Positions 6,487-10,044 of a stretch of DNA of 10,044 bases are shown piece after piece (the stretch's first letter is position 1; each line of letters begins with the position of its first letter). Location of the stretch: the NCBI GenBank assembly GCA_021776755.1, contig JAJFFI010000521.1, positions 1 to 10,044 of the forward strand, written 5' to 3'. The position numbers were made by a program, and so were the translations under genes. The notes under the pieces were generated by a model. That model was given only the letters and a program-made list of their open reading frames with translations, made no database searches and had not been told where the DNA came from. This DNA is from Alphaproteobacteria bacterium (GTDB taxonomy: Bacteria; Pseudomonadota; Alphaproteobacteria; JAJFFI01).

Positions 6487-6804
6487 ATGAGCATTTCGAC
6501 ACCCACCGCACGGTCCCTCGCCGCCCTCGGGCATGACGCGCGCCTTGGTATTTACCGTCTGCTGGTGAAGGCCGGCGAGGACGGTCTGACCGTGGGTGAG
6601 ATCGGCCAGCATCTCGGACTGGCCGCCTCGACCCTGGCGCATCACCTGCGCACGCTTGTCGAGGCCGGGCTGGTTCTCCAGACCCGGCGGGGGCGCGAGG
6701 TTTTGAACAGTGTTGATTTCAAAGAGATGCGCCGGACCGTTGAGTTCCTGACGTCCGAATGCTGCACCGGCGTCACCCTCCAACGCGAAGACGATGCCGC
6801 ATGA
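6487..6804 (+). CDS. arsR: ArsR/SmtB-family metalloregulatory repressor with C-terminal Cys pair
   Basis: This 105-residue winged-helix repressor normally binds the operator of its own operon and releases it on binding a metalloid. The helix-turn-helix spans about 35-62 (LTVGEIGQHLGL, then AASTLAHHLRTLVEAGLV), followed by the wing QTRRGREVLNSVDF. There is no CxC in the DNA-binding helix, as in plasmid R773 ArsR. Instead the only cysteines are C92 and C93 in SECCTGV near the C-terminus. C-terminal cysteine pairs are known from the ArsR of Acidithiobacillus ferrooxidans and from a methylarsenite-selective ArsR of Shewanella. The start ATG 6487 has no ribosome site and lies about where transcription should begin, so translation is probably leaderless. 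The next gene is an ArsP-type permease, which supports arsenical sensing. Confidence 0.9.
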   Translation: MSISTPTARSLAALGHDARLGIYRLLVKAGEDGLTVGEIGQHLGLAASTLAHHLRTLVEAGLVLQTRRGREVLNSVDFKEMRRTVEFLTSECCTGVTLQREDDAA

Positions 6805-6854
6805 CACGCCGCACCGCGCTTGCCCTGAAACAATCGAATAAACGGTGATCTGAG

Positions 6855-7898
6855 ATGACCGACATCGCCCTTCCCGCGCGGCCCAGCCTGTTCTCCCGCC
6901 TCTGGACGCATCAACGGGTCTGGCTGGCGTCGGCGCTGATCCTCGCGATCGTTGCCGCTGTCTCGCCGGCACAGGCCATCGACAGCCTTGCGTTCGTGGC
7001 GGAAGCGCTCTGGAACACGGCGCCGTTTCTGGTGCTGTCGATCCTGATCGCCGCCTGGGCCGGGGCGAGTGGGGCGGACAACCTGATTGCCCGGGCGTTT
7101 ACCGGCTCGCCTCTTTTGATGATTCTGCTGGCAGCACTTGCGGGCGGACTCTCGCCGTTCTGTTCCTGCGGTGTGATACCGCTGATCGCGGCGCTGCTGG
7201 CGATGCGGGTGCCACTCTCGGCGGTGATGGCGTTCTGGCTCGCGTCCCCGGTGATGGACCCCTCGATGTTCGTGCTGACTTCAGGCGTGCTCGGCATCGA
7301 GTTCGCGGTTGCCAAGACGGCTGCCGCCGTCGGGCTCGGAGTCGCGGGCGGGCTGGCCGTGCTGGCCTTGTCGAAGACCGGCGCGCTCGCGGATCCCCTG
7401 CGCGCGGGCATCGGCGACGGCGGTTGCGGCGGCTCAACCGTCCGCGCACCAAAGCCGGTCGTCTGGCAGTTCTGGAAGTTTCCCGAACGGCGCGCCAAGT
7501 TCGCCGCCGAATCGTGGAAGACCACGCTCTTTTTGGCGCAATGGCTGGTGCTGGCGTTTCTGCTGGAAAGCCTGATGCTGGCACTCGTTCCCGCCGAGAC
7601 CATTACTTCGCTGCTGGGCGGCACGGGGATCGGGCCCATCGCACTGGCCACGGTCGTCGGCGTACCCGCCTACCTGAATGGCTATGCCGCGCTGCCGCTG
7701 GTCGGCGGGCTGATCGCGCAGGGCATGGCGCCCGGCGCTGGGCTCGCCTTCCTGGTTGCCGGCGGGGTGACGTCGCTGCCCGCCGCGATCGCGGTCTGGG
7801 CGCTGGTCAAACCGAAGGTCTTCGGTCTCTACATCGCGCTGTCGCTGTCAGGCGCGTTTGCCTGCGGGCTGCTGTTCCAGGCGTGGACTTCGGTCTAG
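6855..7898 (+). CDS. arsP: ArsP-type (DUF318) permease, probable organoarsenical efflux
   Basis: This 347-residue membrane protein belongs to the DUF318/ArsP permease family, whose characterised members export trivalent methylarsenite and aromatic arsenicals. Hydrophobic segments appear near 22-40, 50-70, 85-110, 113-135, 150-172, 225-246, 255-285, 292-316 and 322-344. The signature SPFCSCGVIPL (100-110) contains C103 and C105, and the second family block GVPAYLNGYAALPLVGG (269-285) is present. A hydrophilic loop of about 50 residues between the two halves holds one more cysteine (GGCGG, C191); C337 lies in the last segment. ATG 6855 lies 50 nt after arsR, with only a weak ribosome site. The pairing with ArsR in one operon supports arsenical export over other DUF318 roles. 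No terminator is visible in the 23 nt before the convergent YHS gene. Confidence 0.88.
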   Translation: MTDIALPARPSLFSRLWTHQRVWLASALILAIVAAVSPAQAIDSLAFVAEALWNTAPFLVLSILIAAWAGASGADNLIARAFTGSPLLMILLAALAGGLSPFCSCGVIPLIAALLAMRVPLSAVMAFWLASPVMDPSMFVLTSGVLGIEFAVAKTAAAVGLGVAGGLAVLALSKTGALADPLRAGIGDGGCGGSTVRAPKPVVWQFWKFPERRAKFAAESWKTTLFLAQWLVLAFLLESLMLALVPAETITSLLGGTGIGPIALATVVGVPAYLNGYAALPLVGGLIAQGMAPGAGLAFLVAGGVTSLPAAIAVWALVKPKVFGLYIALSLSGAFACGLLFQAWTSV

Positions 7899-7921
7899 CG
7901 TCCGCCTCTTACAGCCCGAGC

Positions 7922-8464
7922 CTAGTTTGAGAGCACGCCGGGCCAGTTGCCGTTGGCCTTCGAGATATTGCCCGGAATGTCCTTCTGCCAGCGCGACTGA
8001 ACGCCGCTGGAGTAATTGAGATAGAGCTTGCCATCGACGATCTTCCACGCGGACGGGTCGATCGAGGCGGTATAGCCCTGGCTGACTGCCCAGGCACAAT
8101 AACCGCCGTACTGCGGCGCGTATTTGCCGGGGTCCGCCTCGAACTTCGCCAGATTGCCGGCCGAGGAGAACTGCCACGTCGCGCCGTTCCACGAGGTCGC
8201 ATGCGCCGACGTTCCCTTCACCGGCTTGCCCTCGGTGAAATAGGCGACCGGGTCGTACCCCCGGATCGCGAGGCCGTCGGCCGCAAACACCTTGTCCTTG
8301 GCCGCGAACGCGCTGCCAGCGAGCACCGCCAGGATCGCGGCCACCAGAACCAAATAGTTCAGCGCCGCAAGCGCCGACCGGGCCATGCCGTGGGACCGCA
8401 GCATGCTCATCGGAATGCTTTTCGACCCAATTGCTGGCGGAACAGGTGGGGGTGCCGGCTGCAT
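7922..8464 (-). CDS. YHS-domain exported protein
   Basis: The product belongs to the group annotated as YHS domain-containing (seleno)protein: small exported proteins with a metal-binding-like YHS fold and unknown function. ATG 8464 (180 residues) is chosen for its purine-rich ribosome site GAGGGAGAG about 6 nt upstream. Residues 29-54 hold a hydrophobic segment ending in SAFA, with likely cleavage before AKDKVF; ATGs at residues 19, 21 and 27 are alternative starts giving a shorter signal peptide. The domain runs from FAADGLAIRGYDPVAYF (about 60-76) through WQFSSAGNLAKFEADPGKYAPQYGGYCAWAV (97-127) to WKIVDGKLYLNYS. The single cysteine C123 in GGYCA is the family's conserved position, occupied by selenocysteine in some relatives; here it is an ordinary codon. 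The gene is convergent with arsP and divergent from the acetyltransferase. It is read as a complete, ordinary member. Confidence 0.9.
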   Translation of the reverse strand: MQPAPPPVPPAIGSKSIPMSMLRSHGMARSALAALNYLVLVAAILAVLAGSAFAAKDKVFAADGLAIRGYDPVAYFTEGKPVKGTSAHATSWNGATWQFSSAGNLAKFEADPGKYAPQYGGYCAWAVSQGYTASIDPSAWKIVDGKLYLNYSSGVQSRWQKDIPGNISKANGNWPGVLSN

Positions 8465-8565
8465 GTTATCTCTCCCTCGAAAAAATGACCGCTGCACCGC
8501 GCAGCGAACCTTGGCTCCGGTATGCCGATTCCCGGCGGCAATGGCCATACACGGTTATTCAAAAC

Positions 8566-8605
8566 TCTGTGACGAATTCGGCGGCATCGTGATCGCTGTC
8601 ACAGA
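8566..8605. repeat. Perfect 8-bp inverted repeat tctgtgac / gtcacaga
   Basis: The arms are at 8566-8573 and 8598-8605, separated by 24 bp, in the divergent intergenic region. The right arm overlaps the CRP/FNR-like palindrome at 8588-8603. The arrangement could give two regulator half-sites about three helical turns apart. Confidence 0.6.
8588..8603. promoter_or_regulatory. CRP/FNR-family-like operator
   Basis: The sequence CGTGA-tcgctg-TCACA matches the TGTGA-N6-TCACA consensus at nine of ten specified bases. It lies 124 bp upstream of the YHS start and 93 bp upstream of the acetyltransferase start, so it could serve either gene. The match is by eye, and chance occurrence in a window this size is possible. 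No CRP/FNR gene is in the window. Confidence 0.45.
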
Positions 8606-8695
8606 CGCCATGTTTGTATGCGAATAGAAGTCCGCCATGCACGGACAGGTAGTCCGGCGCATATTTCAGACTGCACCCGTGACGGAGACGACAGG

Positions 8696-9340
8696 ATGTC
8701 CACCACCGCACACACCCCGAATACGCGCGCGCCCAATGTGCGCTTCCGCAACGCCCGGCGGGCGGATGCTCACGAGATCGCCCGGCTGTTCGAGATCGCT
8801 TCGGACGGCGTCGCGACCTACGTCTGGTCGCTGCTCGCCGACGAGTATCCCGGCATGCCGGTGATCGAGATCGGCGCCCGGCGCTATGCCCGCGAAGGTT
8901 TCGAGTTCAGCTACGAGAACTGCCTGATCGCCGAAGTCGACGACGGCTTCGGACCCGAAACGATCGGCTTCATGCACAGCTTTCCGGTGCCCGAGGCCGC
9001 CAACGACAACGTGCCGGCCCCAAGCGACAAGCCCGACCCGGTGCTGTGCCCGTACTCCGAACTCGAATGCGGCGGCAGCCTCTATATCGCGGGCCTTGCG
9101 CTGCATCCCGAATGGCGCGGCCGCGGCATCGGCAGCCGCCTGCTCTCGCTAGCCCGCCAGCGGGCGCTCGCCATGGGGCTCCACAAGGTCAGCCTGGTCG
9201 CATTCGAGCAGAACGAGGGCGCGGTCCGGCTCTATCGCCGCCACGGGTTCACGGTGACGAAATCCCGCGGCATGGTGCCGCACCCGATGATCCATGTGAC
9301 CGGCGGACAGGCGCTCTTGATGGTGCGGGGGGCGGCGTAG
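8696..9340 (+). CDS. GNAT-family N-acetyltransferase
   Basis: This 214-residue protein carries a full GNAT fold, which transfers an acetyl group from acetyl-CoA to an amine; the substrate cannot be read. The start ATG 8696 is supported by CGGAG 8 nt upstream (8683-8687); an upstream in-frame ATG at 8618 lacks this and encodes an atypical leader. The N-terminal strand is VRFRNARRADAHEIARLFEIAS (15-36). Motif A is ALHPEWRGRGIGSRLLSLA (135-153), with the R/Q-x-x-G-x-G/A acetyl-CoA loop as RGRGIG. Motif B is NEGAVRLYRRHGF (173-185). Between them a stretch of about 30 residues (99-128: PEAANDNVPAPSDKPDP, then LCPYSELECGG) forms an insertion-like, partly polar loop. It is divergently placed to the YHS gene and is followed by a repeat element. 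Confidence 0.9.
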   Translation: MSTTAHTPNTRAPNVRFRNARRADAHEIARLFEIASDGVATYVWSLLADEYPGMPVIEIGARRYAREGFEFSYENCLIAEVDDGFGPETIGFMHSFPVPEAANDNVPAPSDKPDPVLCPYSELECGGSLYIAGLALHPEWRGRGIGSRLLSLARQRALAMGLHKVSLVAFEQNEGAVRLYRRHGFTVTKSRGMVPHPMIHVTGGQALLMVRGAA

Positions 9341-9376
9341 GGGAAGCGGATAGCCGTCAGTTTTCAGCCTTGAGCC

Positions 9377-9412
9377 CCCTCTCCCCTTGAGGGAGAGGGT
9401 TGGGGTGAGGGG
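9377..9412 (+). repeat. Inner repeat, left copy
   Basis: A 9-bp perfect stem (9377-9385 with 9391-9399, arm ccctctccc) with loop cttga is followed by ttggggtgagggg. Intergenic repeats of this CCCTCTCC...GGAGAGGG-plus-GGGTGAGGG type recur in many proteobacterial genomes (from memory). Confidence 0.7.
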
Positions 9413-9485
9413 CGGGCGCGCGTCTGCGCGCCGAAAGAGTTATCGAGGGAGAAATCCAGGTCTTCGGCCGGCGGACGCCGGCCAC

Positions 9486-9522
9486 CCCCTCACCCTGCCC
9501 TCTCCCCCATTCGTGGAGAGGG
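9486..9522 (-). repeat. Inner repeat, right copy (inverted)
   Basis: This is the reverse-complement copy of 9377-9412, with differences in the loop (9-nt, cccattcgt). The stem is 9498-9505 with 9515-9522 (ccctctcc), preceded by cccctcaccctg. Confidence 0.7.
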
Positions 9523-9537
9523 TTCATTTTTATTTGG
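9498..9537 (+). terminator. Possible terminator for the GNAT gene within the repeat element
   Basis: The right-hand stem (9498-9522) is followed on the + strand by ttcatttttattt, a U-rich tract. It could end transcription from the acetyltransferase gene, 160 nt downstream of its stop. The stem may simply be part of the repeat. Confidence 0.4.
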
Positions 9538-9569
9538 CTATTGGCTGAAAGCTGAGGGCTGACGGCTAG

Positions 9570-10044
9570 CTAAACCCGGACGATCTTGCCCGGGTTCATG
9601 ATGTTGTCCGGATCGAGCGCGATCTTGATCTGGCGCATGACGGAGACCGCCTCGCCGTGTTCGGCGACCAGGAAATCCATCTTGCCGTAGCCGATGCCGT
9701 GCTCGCCGGTGCAGGTGCCTTCCATGGCCAGCGCCCGCATGACCATGCGTTCGTGCAGCTCTTCGGCGGCTTTCACTTCTTCGGGGTCGTCGAGATCGGC
9801 GAGCAGGACGAGGTGGAAATTGCCGTCGCCGACATGGCCGACGATGGGGGCGATCAGGCCGCTCGCGTCGATGTCCTTCTTGGTCTCGAGGATGCATTCG
9901 GCAAGCCGCGAGATCGGCACGCAGACGTCGGTCGCCCAGATCGCGGCGCCCGGACGGAGCGCCTTGCAGGCATAGGCCGCATCATGGCGGGCCTGCCAGA
10001 GCTTCGAGCGTTCCTCGGTGCTGCTGGTCCAGGTGAAGTCGGAG
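9570..10044 (-). CDS. FAD-linked oxidase, D-lactate dehydrogenase/GlcD type, C-terminal part
   Basis: This is the C-terminal 157 codons of a VAO-type flavoprotein that oxidises a 2-hydroxy acid such as D-lactate or glycolate and passes electrons to the respiratory chain. The frame is open to the window edge, so the start and the FAD-binding N-terminal domain lie outside. The visible part belongs to the FAD-linked oxidase C-terminal domain. It has LWQARHDAAYACKALRPG, then TDVCVPISRLAECILETKKD. HVGDGNFH (9813-9836) carries the metal- and substrate-binding histidines, and CTGEHGIGYGK follows. The end LDPDNIMNPGKIVRV is a typical C-terminus, so the protein is complete at this end. ARHDA plus TDVCVPIS favours the cytochrome-linked D-lactate dehydrogenase branch over GlcD proper, but the substrate is not settled by this fragment. 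Confidence 0.9.
   Translation of the reverse strand, partial: SDFTWTSSTEERSKLWQARHDAAYACKALRPGAAIWATDVCVPISRLAECILETKKDIDASGLIAPIVGHVGDGNFHLVLLADLDDPEEVKAAEELHERMVMRALAMEGTCTGEHGIGYGKMDFLVAEHGEAVSVMRQIKIALDPDNIMNPGKIVRV

Larger units (their letters stand above)
9351..9568. mobile_element. Nested inverted-repeat element, MITE- or REP/BIME-like
   Basis: The outer ends are perfect 10-bp inverted repeats, tagccgtcag (9351-9360) and ctgacggcta (9559-9568). With a 7-base gap they extend to about 18-25 bp (tttcagcc inside the left end, ggctgaaa inside the right). Inside lie two inverted copies of a pyrimidine/purine repeat (9377-9412 and 9486-9522), and between them GC-rich palindromes such as gccggcggacgccggc. 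It carries no ORF with transposase features. Both ends begin with TA, compatible with a TA target as in IS630/mariner-type elements, but a duplication cannot be proven from one copy. The right end stops one base before the stop codon of the flavoprotein gene. Confidence 0.55.

Noticed and set aside
6223..6972. N-terminal extension of the AsmA frame up to 6972
   Set aside because: The extension is antisense to arsR and the start of arsP and shows no membrane or family features; the membrane anchor right after GTG 6222 marks the real N-terminus.
7922..8464. Possible selenocysteine readthrough in the YHS protein
   Set aside because: The conserved position is an ordinary cysteine codon (C123) and no in-frame TGA precedes the terminal TAG.

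Overview
The window is high-GC DNA with mostly G or C at third codon positions. Its gene set suggests an alphaproteobacterium: a family 5 uracil-DNA glycosylase with the SYHCSRYNTN-type C-terminal motif, an AsmA-like protein, a YHS-domain exported protein, and a D-lactate dehydrogenase-type flavoprotein. The genus cannot be fixed from the sequence. There are nine supportable genes and no rRNA, tRNA, CRISPR array or transposase.

Layout. On the + strand, positions 1-1018 hold the end of a NYN/LabA-type nuclease gene followed by an overlapping uracil-DNA glycosylase gene. Positions 1029-3078 (- strand) hold two separate genes for exported, very arginine-rich, low-complexity proteins. Each has its own rho-independent terminator and a near-identical 95-nt upstream leader. 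Positions 3115-6222 (- strand) hold one large AsmA-family gene. Divergent from it, 6452-7898 (+ strand) is an arsenic-type operon: an ArsR-family repressor with a C-terminal vicinal cysteine pair, then an ArsP-type permease, apparently driven by a promoter that yields a leaderless arsR mRNA. A YHS-domain exported protein gene (- strand, 7922-8464) lies convergent to the permease. It shares an intergenic region containing a CRP/FNR-like palindrome with a GNAT acetyltransferase gene (+ strand, 8696-9340). A compact nested inverted-repeat element of about 218 bp (9351-9568) sits between the acetyltransferase and the end of a D-lactate dehydrogenase-type FAD-linked oxidase gene (- strand) that runs off the window.

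Most unusual content. The two arginine-rich exported proteins look like a co-regulated pair. One has a tryptophan about every ten residues in W-[VAT]-P units followed by an NRGGGDGA tail. Their leaders match in sequence and spacing, and both can pair a CTCC segment with the Shine-Dalgarno site. This is the best candidate here for something undescribed. The arsR-arsP unit is a recognisable organoarsenical resistance module, with a cysteine arrangement that suggests sensing of trivalent (methyl)arsenite. The 9351-9568 element resembles a small non-autonomous mobile or REP/BIME-like element.

Operon logic. NYN and uracil-DNA glycosylase are probably co-transcribed. arsR-arsP is one transcription unit. 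The other genes appear to be monocistronic. There is no gene-free stretch longer than 300 bases; the longest is 6223-6486.
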